NCBI RefSeq assembly: GCF_921293095.1
Contig: NC_060254.1
Location: 12,276,001-12,340,000 of the forward strand
Origin: Ischnura elegans
Taxonomy: Eukaryota; Arthropoda; Insecta; Odonata; Coenagrionidae
Direction: 5' to 3'
DNA length: 64,000 nt
In this document: positions 49,101 to 61,379 of the stretch, in pieces
Layout of the letters: each line of letters starts with the position of its first letter
How positions within the stretch are numbered: position 1 is the first letter of the stretch
Notes under the pieces: model-generated
What the model was told of the DNA's origin: nothing
Seen by the model: the letters and a program-made list of their open reading frames with translations, nothing else
The model's database searches: none
Position numbers and translations under genes: made by a program

Positions 49101-52100
49101 CTTTCGGAGTCTCATCTAATTCCTTAACACCTGAGGGGTGGGTGAAGAGGCTTTTTAAACTCCGGGGGAATCTTTCTTTTTTATTTTCTCTCCCCATTCC
49201 ATCCTTTCGCGGCCATCACCTGAGGTACGAACCCATGCATCTCCCGGTCGTTTGCGTCAATTGGTCCTGCCCCGGGCGGAGCGCTTCCCTCCGCAGAGAG
49301 GAGGTGATTAAACTGGCAACGTTCCGAGTATTTATTGGTTCATAATTTAACGGGTCGGGGCCGGCAGCCAATCGCGGGACGTGGGACGCAAGCGGGTTCG
49401 CTGCAAAAACTTATTCATAGGCGGGGCACCTGAAATACCCTATGGGTAGGAAGGTAGGTAGTACCACCACATTGTGGTGTGGTGCTCAAGATTACTTCAC
49501 GACGTTAAGGGCAGAGGACGGGCGGGTTTCTCCTCGCTTATATAATAAGATGAGTGCCCGCCGAGACAATGGCTCACGCGAGAAGGTGAGAGGTTCGGAG
49601 AATGAGAATTTGAAAATGTGGGAAAAATATGCTAAACGGATGAGGGGAGCGGATTGGTTCGGAGGTGTGGAGAAGTGAAGGCTTAAATTTAGTTTCTCTT
49701 GATGACCGTTCGCTTGGAAGTGTGGGCAGGCCGGCAAGGCCTTTCGCGATCATCTCCTCTTCCTTAATTTACGATTGATGTCAAGAGCGCTTTCCGCTGG
49801 GAGCAGGTGGTGTCAGAAAGTTATTAATGAACATGGGAAGTTGTGGATTGCGAGGCACAGGGATGTGTATACGCTCTCCCGCCGGATTGACGAGGAGTTA
49901 TGACCAAATTTAATGCAATCAACCGCATTTTGAGAGAACTTTCAAGAGCTTTGACGTGTTAATCAAAGAGTTTCGTCCGCACTGCCGATGACGACTGCGG
50001 GGATTTTGGGGAAGCAAAACTAGATTTCATAGTCCTTGCCGGATGTCTTAAGAGCATTGTTAATGGCAGATGATTTGGCCCAAGTTCATTTGAATGATCA
50101 TGCGAATGAAATTCACTCACTAGACGACCGAGAAAATGTCTGTAATACACGGTGAATGAATTGGGTGATTTTACTGCGCATAGAGGTACGATTGTCATTA
50201 ACACGTATCCATTGTGACTATATTTATGACCATGGTACACATGAATGTTGTAGACAACGAAGTGGTTTGATTACGTCTGAAAGTGAATATTTTTGCAAAT
50301 GATGGAAAATTCGTCGACTTTATGCAGCGGTTTACGTAGTGAATCATTTTTTTGCTAGCAATTGCATTCGAATGAACTTGCGCAAGATCATTTATCATGT
50401 ATAACGGCCTTCACGCTGGGTTTTCGATCGGTGTAGGTTTCTAACGGTAGCAATATATTGGTTTTGGTGCATTACCTCGATTCACTATCACCTACTTGCT
50501 GGCATGGGAGTCGGAAATACTCGCTCATCCCCGCTCGTCTTCGGCTGAACAGCATTGTTGTGCGGTTGAGATCAGCCATCTGTTGCTGATTTATCTGTGT
50601 GTTGATTTATTAGTTTGACGGGTAACTACATTGTCATATCCCAATTACCGTTATAATAGCTGTGCTCATTACCGGGATAGTAATTGCCCTGCCAGATGGT
50701 TCGCGGTTACAAATGAGAAACGATACGTATGGCAAAGCACATGGACTGCGTATGGGCGGGCGTCAATCACAAGCGTGGAAATTGAGAATCGCTGATAGAG
50801 TACACTGCGACCGCTAGCACTTTAAAATGATCGTAAACACTTCTTTGACTCATGAAAAGGGTTCGAGATTGAAGCTGAAGATTTCACTTTGAAGGCAGTC
50901 GTATATCGGGCTCAAGCGACACTTATAGTAACACCGTCCCATTCAACAAATTGAATTTGAAAGTATCAGAGAGAATCCGGCAAAAACCCGGTTTACGATT
51001 GGGTTCAAAGTGAGCTTTGGAACTCAAGTCCAATAAACCCATAGTCCTTTGAACTTCATATATAGGGATATAAATACTGTCCTTTGGAAGGCAGAAAATA
51101 TAAAAATGCCTTAAGGTGAAGAAAATACGAGGATATCCGTCCAATTTTAAAGCAGAGGACAGAGATGTGACCTTTGAGCGAGGATGTCCATTGATCGAAT
51201 AGAGGAACCCTTACTCTTGAAGAGAAAAGGCTCCAGGGTAGAGAAGCCGCCAGATAAATGTTCTGCATACAAGGCAACGGAGTTTCAATACCCTTTCTTG
51301 TACAAAGATTACATTGGGAATAATGTTTTATTCCTCATCAACGGCCTGAGCAAGGATATTCTCCAAAACCTCAAGCATGGGAATATGTAATTTCTTTTTT
51401 TAACACGAATTTTAAAAATTTCATTGGTATATCATTCACCCCATGCGCAACCTTGACATATGCTTAGAGTGTTCATTAATTAGGAAATCTTATGTGCGCA
51501 GAGAAAAGTGGTCGGCAATCAGTCCTCATTATTTTCATAATCATCATTGCTCATTTTTTTCAAATTAGCTCGGCTTTTCAATGTGGGTACAAATTATGTG
51601 CCCGAAATAAATTTCATTTCCAATTCATATTTTACAACCGTTGTGGTGAGGTACGCCACATCCAACTGAAAAAAATAGGGCGATCATTTGAGAAATATGC
51701 GAATTAGGATAATGGCTAATTCTAATCCAGCTTTCACTCAGAGCGCATGCAACGGAAAGAAATCGTAGAGAAATTCAAAGCCACATAAAAAATGGCAAAA
51801 ATTCCATTTAGAAACCAAGAGTATGCATCTATTGACAGGTGGATATTCAGAAAAACTCTGTTAATCACCACATTACAACTTCATTATCACTGGTTAAAGA
51901 CCCTAAGATTGGTTTGACAAAGATTTCCTTCAAATTCTTCTGTTAGTTATATTTTCACGTCAATGTATTTAATATATTTTATATATTTAATTGCAAAGAA
52001 GGAAAGCAAAATAAAAATTAAATTATAATCCTATGGTGCTATCTCAAACACTAATGAAAGCACAAAAAGCTATGCACCGAAAACGTACATGTGAAATCTT

Positions 52101-53032
52101 TGGAAAGAAAATTTAATATTATCATTTGTAAATAAATATACGTATAAATTATGCAGACAAAATTGCGAAGATCAAAATGAAAATAATCTTTAACGCTTGA
52201 GTAAAGGCTAGGGTTGTGTGATTGCCTTTTTAAAATATTCTAAAACGCAGGAAAATGGATAAAATATTATTTGACAAAAAATATAAATCCGAGCAAAAGA
52301 ATTATTAAGTATTACTCCAGCAATTTATGGGCCTATATTTTATGCAAAACCTGCAGATTATTTTGAAGTTGGTCGCGAGGAAATCGACATCATTAAAAAT
52401 GGGAAAGTAAGCCAAATTTGGCTGTGTTAGCGGAAAATAAGGTCAAAATAAAATGGAAAGAAATATAATCTGGAGCTCACTCCACACTAAACGCACTCAG
52501 GGACTCTGGTTTCCACAAAAAATACCATCGTATAACTCTCAAGAGGCGATCCTTTGGCATTAGATGAGCCAATACCGCGGCCACCTCCGCCGGCCACCTC
52601 ATTTTTTTCTACACTTTGGCATCACCCGCCACCCTCTCAGCTTCGTAGAGCCTACCCGCCCGCCCAGATGGAGTGGGTGAGGTGGGCTAAGCCTGCCGGC
52701 GGTTGGAGAGCACAAAAAATAAACCACCAGAAAGAGGAAGAGGCGAACGTATAGGAGGAAGAGGAGTTGGAGGAGATTGGGATAGACGGCAGCACACTCT
52801 ATGGCCAAACGCCGTTGACCGGGCAACTGCGCCTCGCGGAAAAACCATTTGTGGTTTTTTATCGCGGAAAAGTGTTTCGAGGGATCAGGCGAGAGAGAGA
52901 GAGAGCAAAATAGGAAGAGGTCCAGGAGCAACAAAAAACACATCTCCTCTCCTCCCCTTTCGTCCACGCCCATCACCCCTCTGTCCTTATAGCTCTTCCG
53001 CGTAATTCTCTCGTTGCGGCGAGGCGGCGGAC
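46153..53032. other. Gene-free intergenic DNA
   Basis: No gene recognised. G+C-richer patches occur at about 46320-46560, 49000-49440 and 52540-53000. A GA microsatellite lies at about 52888-52904. Open frames lack recognisable domains. Confidence 0.5.
46964..46998 (+). repeat. Hairpin followed by AATAAA
   Basis: GCGCACTTAAGACT pairs with AGTCTTAGTGCGC across a short loop (one bulge), and AAATAAAA follows within six bases. It resembles a structured 3' end, but no transcript feeding into it is recognisable. Confidence 0.6.
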
Positions 53033-53054
53033 AAAAAAAAAAAAAAAAAAAAAA
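53033..53054 (+). repeat. Homopolymer A tract (~22 A)
   Basis: A long A run, unusual for this window. It may be the tail of an old retroposon, but the sequence just upstream shows no recognisable element. Confidence 0.8.
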
Positions 53055-53693
53055 GAACCAGAAGATAACGGTCACGTGGTTTGCTCTCGCATGCGAGTTT
53101 ATGACGCGACAGCGTTGGAGGGGTGGGGCGCGTTCATCGTTTTCATAAAGTGGATAACCGGGCGAGATGGGAGCTGCCGATCACAGAGGGCGAGAAGATT
53201 CGGGATAATAACACCCCGAGCGCTGTTCCCCCCCCCCCCCTCTCTCTCTCGTTCGCTTTGTCGTTCCTCTCTACGAGGTGGTTTTCCCGATCACCTCTCA
53301 GCCTCTCAAACCACTTAACTGCTCTCTCACTCACACGAACGAAAATCGACCACAGCCAGCGCCGGGTAAGCAAGCTCCGTGGTGAGTGGAGAGTAGAGTT
53401 CTGCAGCAATAATCGTCCAGTTTTTCTCGCAATTATTTGGTAGTCTACGTGCTATCTCGGCTTTGTACTATGAGTTGGGAAATGAATCAGTAGCAAGGCA
53501 CGATAACTTGACTGACTTTCGCGATACAATTATCAAATAAGTAGTTATTCTATTACTATTAATGCCAGAGTCTGTCAAATATTCACCAAAAAGTTTAATT
53601 ACTACTGGTTTAGTTCCCATCATCGTCAGGTTAAGAATTTTGCATTGATATGATTAACATGTATCAATGCACGCTTTGAAGTTTGAGATTATC

Positions 53694-53945
53694 CGCTGGC
53701 ACCGACTCCATCGGGCTTGAGGAGGCCCGAGAGCCTCAAAAATTTGTTATGGGGATTGGGGACGAAAAAATATGTCAGGCTTGTCGATTTTCTTAGGACT
53801 GTCGAGTTTTCAGGGTTGTAATGTAGATCATATACCTCTTATAAAATGCTTAAAAAACTTAAAACCTCACTATTAATATAATTTCCCGGGGAAAGACCCC
53901 CGGCATGCCCCCCCCCCAATATTTTTTTATAAGTCAGCTCCCCTG
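53694..53945 (+). mobile_element. hAT-type MITE, family A, copy 2
   Basis: Flanks AGATTATC (53686-53693) and GGATTATC (53946-53953) agree at seven of eight positions. The interior matches the reverse complement of 35119-35381: a CCGACTCCAT start, GTCAGGCTTGTCGATTTTC, AAAATGCTTAAAAA, AATTTCCCGGG, a C-rich run, and an end in CCCCTG. No coding capacity. Confidence 0.8.
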
Positions 53946-54024
53946 GGATTATCCAAATCTAACTCGAACTATCCAAATCTAACTTGGTTTTCAAAGCGAT
54001 AGACACATACTAGTCTTCAGACTA

Positions 54025-54345
54025 GCGATGATCGGGTTCAAAGTGGCTTGAGAGTTGGCTTCCCATCCTTTGGACACGGGTTCAAATCCCTTGTTGAGCG
54101 CTTTGAGGAGGGCACTTGAATAACAGCACTCCATCCGTCGGATGGGATGTCTAGCTTGGTCTCCTTGACGCCTTTCGTTAAGATCAGGCTAATACAAACG
54201 CCGAGTATCTCTCTACTCTTCCTTTCCCACCTTAGCTGTGTATCGCCTCCTCTAAACACCATACTATAGCAGACACTTGCGCTGATGGAGATAATAACGT
54301 TACGGGTTAACCAGTTGACCTTAAATGTGCTGTCACCCACCGCAC
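54025..54345 (+). mobile_element. tRNA-derived SINE with a conserved central core
   Basis: A box-A-like TGGCTTGAGAG (54044-54054) and box-B GGGTTCAAATCCC (54078-54090) form a polymerase III head. It is followed by a GC-rich body with CATCCGTCGGATGGGATGT and CGCCTTTCGTTAAGATCAGG. The body resembles the GGATGGGACGTTAA-type cores shared by many invertebrate SINEs (from memory of such cores, not a search). The tail end was not fixed. Confidence 0.6.
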
Positions 54346-55929
54346 AAAAGTCACCACCAGCGTCGCTGATAGATAAGGCGATACGTATTCCACGGAGGAA
54401 TGTGGTGTAATAAGGCCTGTTTACTGAAATTTATATTCATAATGATTTCATTTATCAAATTCATAGCTGCTTGAAACAAGTCACTCTGATTGCAAATTGA
54501 AAGTTACAAGTGGCGTAAATTTATATCCGGGTTCGAATCCCGGCTAAGTGAAATATTTTTTCATAGCAAACTTCATCCTTAGTGCACATAAATCCATAAC
54601 TGTCCAATGGTATTCCTCATGACTTCAAGTATTTATAAGTAAATATTGAGAGTAAATCGATAGCTGTTCACTCATCACCGTGCTGTGAATATTTTTGAAA
54701 AACAAGTAAAATGCGCCCGAAGTGGTAACAAAAATGAAGCTTAAATAGGACGTAGGTACTGGCGCCACCTCTCCGAATTCCCCTTGGAGAAAATACTCGT
54801 CGCGGGGCGACATCCACTCTGATAAACTGTGATCTAGCGATGGATTCCTCGAAGGAAGAGGAGGGCTTCTAAAGTCCGCCCGCGGAACGTGGTCTGCCCG
54901 ATTCTTCGAACGGAGATGACTCAGCCGAATGATTGGACAGGCGATTATCGCTGGAAGTTTCTGGGGAGGGGGTTAAGAAGGAGGGGGGGGGGAGGAGAGA
55001 TGGGAAGAGAAATAATACTCCGTTCTTGTGTGTGTGTGTGTTGTTGTTGTTGTTGCCGTTGTTGGCTTGGTGGTTTGGGGAAGATGCCCTCACGGCGTGT
55101 CCGTAAAAGCCTCGGAAGTGAGCTTCAGAAAGCGAGAGAGATAAGCTCCCTCCGAAACCATTTTGACGGGATACGAGGAGGCGCCCGCCCGCCCTTTCCG
55201 TACCGACGCGAACAAATTATTTTGAACCGACTGGAAATCTCTCCGACCCGCGGAACGGAGGTAATCCTTGGCCCCTCACCGTGAAAATCGATCGAAAGGA
55301 AAGATTCACGAAGACGGCTCGGGAGAATAAAAAAAATAAATCCTTTATCTATCTGCCCTCTTCTCTGGCCTGCAGCCGTTGGGGCGGGGTTTGGAGGAAG
55401 GAGGTTACCACTGTAGTTGAGGAAGTATGTGTGAGAGTGTGTAAGTGCAGTACGTGTTTATCCGTGTTGTGGTTTGCGTGCTTTAACGGCGAGAAAATCG
55501 TCTCCGAAAACTTGTAGGAAACAAGCCGCACATCACCGAAAACATCGCGATGATTGCAGTGGGAAGTTATCGTCACGTAGTTTAAGACGAGGTGCTCCCC
55601 CGGAAATATATATAACTGATCGCACGTGTTCGGTGGCTGTAATAGGCGCTTACTCCTTAAAGTCACGTCGAGTTTGGAAGAGTCGCATGGCTCTCGATAT
55701 GAGCGAAGTTTTCCGTGACTGAGGCATGATATAAGTTGCGAGTCATTTTCCACACTTTCATGCACTTGTGACTCCGCTAAGCTGCACAGATGGCGGGGCA
55801 GCGGTTCGTTCGCAAAAACCAGTCAAGGAGGAAACAATTTTTAGGGTTCAAAGTTCGGACTTGCGCCAAGGACTAAAGCACCATATGCAATACTCCATCG
55901 TCTAGTGGTAATTTATACGCCGAAGTAAA
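54346..55929. other. Gene-free DNA with a CpG-rich patch
   Basis: A box-B-like CGGGTTCGAATCCCGG at about 54526-54541 has no convincing box A upstream, so I do not call a tRNA. About 54770-55320 is G+C- and CpG-rich. A TG/TTG microsatellite lies at 55027-55054. No gene recognised. Confidence 0.5.
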
Positions 55930-56231
55930 CAGTGGCGCAGCGAGTGGGGGGGTTTGGGGGATAAAACCCCCCCCCAGAGCTCAGACAATTTTTTAAGTTT
56001 AATCTATTTTATTTATTTGGATTCATATTACTTATAGAATAGTGTAAGGATTAATAAAATATCTCTCAGAAGGCCGTAAAACTCACCATTTTTAACCATT
56101 TATCTTAATTTTTTCTGGCGGAGGGCCCTCGCAGCTCCCGCTTACCCTGGCAGGTATGCCATACCCCCAGACACCCCATTATTAGTTGCGCCTGAAACCC
56201 CCCTTAGCCTTAACTCTTAGCCACGCCCCTG
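55930..56231. mobile_element. hAT-type MITE with perfect 8-bp target duplication
   Basis: GAAGTAAA occurs exactly at 55922-55929 and 56232-56239. The ends read CAGTGGCGCAGCGAGTGGGG and (inverted) CAGGGGCGTGGCTAAGAGTT, sharing CAGKGGCGYRGC. The 302-bp element has G- and C-rich arms and no coding capacity. It is probably young compared with the other hAT copies because the duplication is intact. Confidence 0.85.
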
Positions 56232-56239
56232 GAAGTAAA

Positions 56240-58362
56240 TAACAACCTACTTTAACCTGCATTAACACTGTAGCGTACAGAAAATCAATCCAATTTCGAT
56301 GAGCCATTGGTTTCAAGTTTGCAGAACATTGCTTAGTGAGCAATTACTTTTTTAATGGCAATGTTGAAAGCATTGTACTTTCTGCCGAAAGTTAAAATAA
56401 AGTACTATCAGTTTTTTCTAATAGCAAAATCTTAAGTTTTGGGAACAAAATAATAAGAATACAAACCGCCCAAATTTTAACAACGTGATTTTATACGCAA
56501 AAACAAATGGTACCTACTTTTATGAGAAAATATTACAAAAAAAATAAATAATACGGCTCAAAGGATGTTTTAAAGGATATAATCCAACGTTTATATAAAA
56601 TGTCTATCATACGCTTTCCATTTTATTGACATTGATTGCTTCTTGTGGACGACAGAGCTTCTAAAACTCGGGTGCCTGGCTCTTTATGGACACTAAACCC
56701 TTTTTACCGGACACGTTAAATTTAAACTCAGGGAGAATCACGATTACCTTAAAAATACCTGAAATACCTTAGCTTTTCAAATTACTCATTGTGGATTTGG
56801 AGGATATAAAACAGATTTTCATCTCTCCCTGGTTTCACGGAAAGTTATTACGAAAAATAATAGACATTTATGAGCCTTTCTAAATCCATAAAAAAGGAAG
56901 TAATTGTATTTTTAGGATTATTGTGTACTATATGTTTTTTGAACTCCGCACAATGGAAATATTTTTTTAACATTGTGTTGTTGCATCGGTTTATCGCGAG
57001 TAAGTGAGTTCATTTAATGATTCTCTTTTAGGGTGCTGTTAATTGTTTTTGATCTTAGGGGACACATGTCCAAAAAAGTAATACATTATTTTCTATAGAT
57101 AAATTTGAAATTTTTCGCTAAAAATTTTCTTCGTTATAAGATTTTTGACAGCGTAAGTTTATACGAGCTATTTAGCGAAAAAAAAATAAGAAAGAACTCA
57201 AGAGGATGTGATATGACCTCTCAAACCTTGGTCTATATAGTGCCTTTCATCCTATTCTTCCCTCTCCTATAGTGCAAGTGCCTTAACCTGTCGGGCTCCT
57301 CCTCCAAATACCTAACATACATTACGTGACTGGGATATATTTCACAGCCCATGTTTTTTTATAAATGCTGCTGAAAGTCATGCTAACAATGCAAGAGCCT
57401 TGTAAAAAAATACGATTAGAATACATTCAACGAATGCATTAGTCCGAATTAGGAACAGAAATATGGAGAGAAATGGGACATGTTCCGAGTCAGGAAAATA
57501 AACCGCTTTATTAGCATATCATACGCTGTGGCAAGTTACGGCAGGGAGTACAATTTTTGTCTTCTCTCGCGTCAAAACAAATATGCGCGTTCATAATATA
57601 GAGGAAAGTATCGGATTTCCCGGTGGAATTACAGTCTTTTTTTACCAGCCCATCACATCGCAAGGAAGCAAGGTGCTATGTCATCCAAGGGTGGGTATAT
57701 TTTCGGGGAGGAAAAAATGAATCCGAAATAAGGGATGGGTGGTAGAACTGTTTTTCAATCTAAAAAAGTGACAAGTCATGTTTGCGTGCTGTGTGGATTT
57801 GTGAGAGGAGGGACAAAAAATCAAACGGAAGAGAAAGAACAGATAGGGCGAGAAAGATATACAGTTTTTTATGTGTGCACGCGTAGTCGCGGCAAGGAGA
57901 GCGGAGGTGGAGAATAAGATATTTGAATAATGACGAGTCATATCGATTAATAGCAGAGCCCCGAGTGGAGAGCGGCGATTTTTCAAACTAATTTCGTGCA
58001 AGTCCTTGAAAATTTCGGCCGGGTAAAGATACGGCCAAAATTAATGGCGTCCGTGAAAAGTTATTAATCACTACAATCTCCGATCTTCGAGCATAGTTTC
58101 CGCCAACGACCGTAGCCATCGCGAAATGGGAAGTAATATGTGGTGAATTGGAGATTGAAAACTACGGGACAAACTTTAAGGTTGTTCCAATTAACAACTA
58201 AAAAACAAAGACTGATCGCCTGAGTTTTAACAGTCACCATCCATTTGAATGTCATTAACATTATTGATGTTCTAAATCTTTCCCATGCTAAGGCTAAAGT
58301 TACTTCTGATTGCCAGTGGTTACATTTTCGCGATAAAAAAATGCTTTGAAACCATACTCCAC
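56240..58362. other. Gene-free AT-rich DNA
   Basis: No gene or element recognised. Confidence 0.5.
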
Positions 58363-58792
58363 CGTCATGTTAGTTAAAATACTTTTGGGCAATGTCGCCG
58401 CGTCAATTTTCGGGTGGCCTCAACGTTTCCCGACCGACGCTGATCACTTTTTCAATCGGCAATTGCCAGCATTATTGCTCAAGTGAAAGGTTTTAAACAG
58501 AGGTTCGTCAGAGAAGCCATTGAGATAACAAAAGAGGAGAAGAACAGCGTCAACAGGGACACCGGCCTTAAAATAAGTCCTACTTGGCCACCCGCAATTC
58601 GGATAAACACTCAACAGCCTAATCCTCCAACCTTCCGCTCCCCTGCCCCACCATGACATGGACATACGAATGAACATTTCTAATTCATCAAATTCCCTTG
58701 AAAAAGCGACCAACATCGGTTGGGAAATGTTGGGGCCATCCGAAAATCGACTCGGCGACATAGCCCAAAAGTTTTTTTTAACTAACATGACG
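58363..58792 (+). mobile_element. Truncated Penelope-like retroelement with inverted terminal repeats
   Basis: The left arm (58363-58455) is the reverse complement of the right arm (58698-58792) over about 94 bp with scattered mismatches. The right arm runs TTGAAAAAGCGACC, GGTTGGGAAATGTTGGGGCC, ATCCGAAAATCGACTCGGCG, GCCCAAAAG and ACTAACATGACG. Between them is a coding remnant with Penelope-like C-terminal motifs. Penelope-like elements are known to carry their terminal repeats in direct or inverted orientation, which fits this structure. Confidence 0.7.
58457..58656 (+). pseudogene. C-terminal remnant of a Penelope-like polyprotein
   Basis: The frame ending in TGA at 58654 contains RFVREAIEI, then NSVNRDTGLKIS and TWPPAI, matching the R-REAIEI / N-NRD-G / W-P pattern that ends the endonuclease region of Penelope-like elements. 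Only about 66 codons survive; reverse transcriptase and the catalytic part of the endonuclease are missing, so it is dead. No RNA or cis partner is visible. Confidence 0.65.
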
Positions 58793-59032
58793 AGTACCCG
58801 GGAAAGTATTAACGAAGCATATGCCAATGCCTATGCGAGCCTAAGCGAGCAGTGATCTACAAGTTGCTTGCTTTTTATTTTAGCATCTTGTGGAGCTATC
58901 TATATTATCTGAAAATTTCACCATCCCATTTTCAGAACTTCAATGTTCTATCGACTTTAAGCGCATATCCTTCAACGGTTCTTTCGTTGTCGCTTGCAAG
59001 CATACTTCTGAGGTCTAAGGCTGACGAATTAA
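58793..59032. other. Spacer between Penelope-like and piggyBac-like remnants
   Basis: About 240 bp without a recognisable feature; one short open frame without a domain. Confidence 0.4.
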
Positions 59033-59076
59033 CACTAGGAATACCGGACTTGACACCCCCCCTAGAACTACCGAAT

Positions 59077-59093
59077 GGAGTCATTTTGACTCC
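59077..59093. repeat. Subterminal GGAGTCA palindrome, left copy
   Basis: GGAGTCATTTTGACTCC has perfect 7-bp arms around TTT. The same sequence in inverted reading occurs at 61380-61396 and 61559-61575 inside the right end of the piggyBac-like element. Its placement suggests a transposase-binding subterminal repeat. Confidence 0.85.
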
Positions 59094-59477
59094 TACCTTA
59101 TAATTGTTTATTTTTGCTGTTTATGTCTGTTTTTATTGATAAATTGCATTAGTTTATCATTTTTGTTAATAATAGCAATATTTCAGACGTCGTTTTAACA
59201 ATAAAATATATTTTTTTTAAAAGCGAAATTCGACAGTGTTGCTTTGAAATTCTTTTTTCTTACATGTTATGTTGTTTTAAGAGAATTATAATGGAGGAAT
59301 TGGATAAAACAGCAAACGTAGACTTTTCAACACATTTTATCATATTGTTTGAATGATCAAAAATATTACTTAGGCTACATGGTAGTTGGGAAGATAATTA
59401 ACTAAAGCAAAAAAATGCAGTTGATACGCCACGCATTTGTCTAAGGTGCTTTAGAGTTCAAGCATTGTCGTTCATTT

Positions 59478-60732
59478 TCATTGCCCACACAAAGACTTTT
59501 GGCAAGTCTTACTATTCCCAACTGATAGATTATTTTTGCACTTTGGTTTTGCCTGGATATAATTTTTTTTGCAGAAACCCGTCAGAAGAATTTGCGGCAT
59601 TGGACACGCAACGCTTTTATCTACATCTAACATGAGGATCAGCCAACTCTGTAACGAGCTTTTTCTAAAAAGTCTTGCGCGAAATGTTTTAGGTAGTCTC
59701 ATTGTACACTATCCATGAATACCTGCTAAGTCGGGAGTATTTTCCAACGAGTAGATAGGCTATCACTGAGTGGACGTTCTTGTGGTATATTTGTGATTTC
59801 ATCTCTTTTGGTTCTTCTATTCTCTTTTATTTACCTTTCCCACAATGCTAGTACCCTGGATTTTTTGCTGTTCAGCGAGTTTGACTGAGGTAAAGTAATT
59901 ATATACTGTAAAATTTCGCCCTTTTTCAGAAATGGTTGCATTAGTTTCAGTACTGCTAAACGGCAATCTGCATGAAGTGAATTACCTTTTCCAACATAAG
60001 GGAAGGCATTTGCAAGATATTTGCTCTCCTTGTCAACAGGTAGCCAATATTCATGGCCGTATTTGTCCGGATTAGAAGGAATGTACAGAGTGAAATATAC
60101 CTAATTACACTGGGAAAAAGTTGTTCATCAACTATAATGTACGGACCAGGTTTGTAACAAGCAATGTAATTCTCTATGAATCTATCGTACACTATTGAAA
60201 AGAGGGCAAACTTGACAGTTTTGAGCCGCTGGAATCAATTAGATTTCTCATCAACTCTTAGACATTGCAAAATGTTAACAAACCTAGTCGTTCGTTGTAG
60301 AAAATGGTATTCCCCAGTCGTTTGACCAAATACTCTCAATAGAGTAATCATTTGTACCTGATATTCCTCGGGCATAAAATATGGCTATACATGCAACTAG
60401 CTCCACATCGGAAAGTGTAAAATCTTCGTAATTTTGCTGCGTGGTTCCACAATTGTACATCGCTTTATGTGAGTCAGTATAAACGAATCGATAAATAATC
60501 ATATATAATACCTTTTTTTGTAACAACCCATGAAAGGGAAAGTAAATGTAAATTACTGCTTATATTTCGCACGCGTTTTGTCTGAATCTTCAGACTCACT
60601 AGAAACGTTTTGAGGAATAAAATCCTCGACTTCGTCACAGCCGAAATGATCTTTTGTTTCGCGTTCCGATTCCCCTTTCGGTATAGAATGCAACATAGAT
60701 AGGACTTCTTCACGCCTACTTCTTCTAGCCAT
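59478..60732 (-). pseudogene. Broken piggyBac transposase (DDE type)
   Basis: Read from an ATG at 60732 (MARRSRREEVL), a 59-codon start ends in a stop at 60553-60555. Downstream pieces in different frames carry family blocks: ARGISGTNDYSIESIWS (about 60350), FVNILQCLRVDEKS, YDRFIENYIACYKPGPYIIV with DEQLFP (first catalytic Asp, codon 60127-60129), SNPDKYGHEYWLPVDKESKY, VLKLMQPFLKKG, and NYFTSVKLAEQ. The second Asp is replaced by Tyr (codon 59901-59903). The segment expected to hold the third Asp appears deleted. A Cys-containing end (KTCQKSLCGQ) stops near 59478. Several frameshifts and stops make it inactive. Confidence 0.85.
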
Positions 60733-61379
60733 ACTCCAAGTCAGGAAAAATGAAATCCTTGCTTCATAGGAGTTTTGCAGTCCACTCGAGAGTTCACTGG
60801 ATTCACTAATGCAAAGGACAGCGCACGGTTTTCCTGTGCGGCACCCGGCAGCCAGCGCTGTCAGAGCCGAACGTGCTAGGACAGTAACTTTATTTCATTC
60901 TACTGATTTATTTTCCTGGTTCATCAGTATATCAATTTTTCTGGGGAATCGGTATATCAGAGGTACTGTTTCATATTTGAAAATCAACTTCCACGCAGTC
61001 AAGGCTGAAATAAAAGTGCTGCAGCGCAATGCACAGTATTAGCGGGCGGCGGCAAAGGTGGGCGGCGAGAAGGAAGGGGTAACGGAGGAGGGATAGACAC
61101 AACGGATTCTAAACACATGGATTTGAAAATGCTATGAATTGCATATTCACCACTTTATCGCAAGGTAAAATAATATCAGGACATTCACATAGTTTGTAGA
61201 TCCAAACACAGACCCGTAAAATAAGAAATGCTTTCAAAGTCTCACAAATATGGGCCAAAAGGAAAATAATTGTATATTTAAGCCTTTGATTGATTTATAT
61301 TAATTATTATTGACATAAGAAGAGATAAAAACTTGTATAAATATTACTATTTGGTGAAAAGACAAGCAAAATACAGTCG

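Noticed and set aside
54526..54541. Box-B-like CGGGTTCGAATCCCGG, considered as a tRNA gene
   Set aside because: No box A at the right distance and no acceptor stem; probably a SINE scrap or chance.
58090..58115. GCCAACGACC, similar to the start of 5S rRNA
   Set aside because: The match ends after about ten bases and no internal 5S promoter elements follow.
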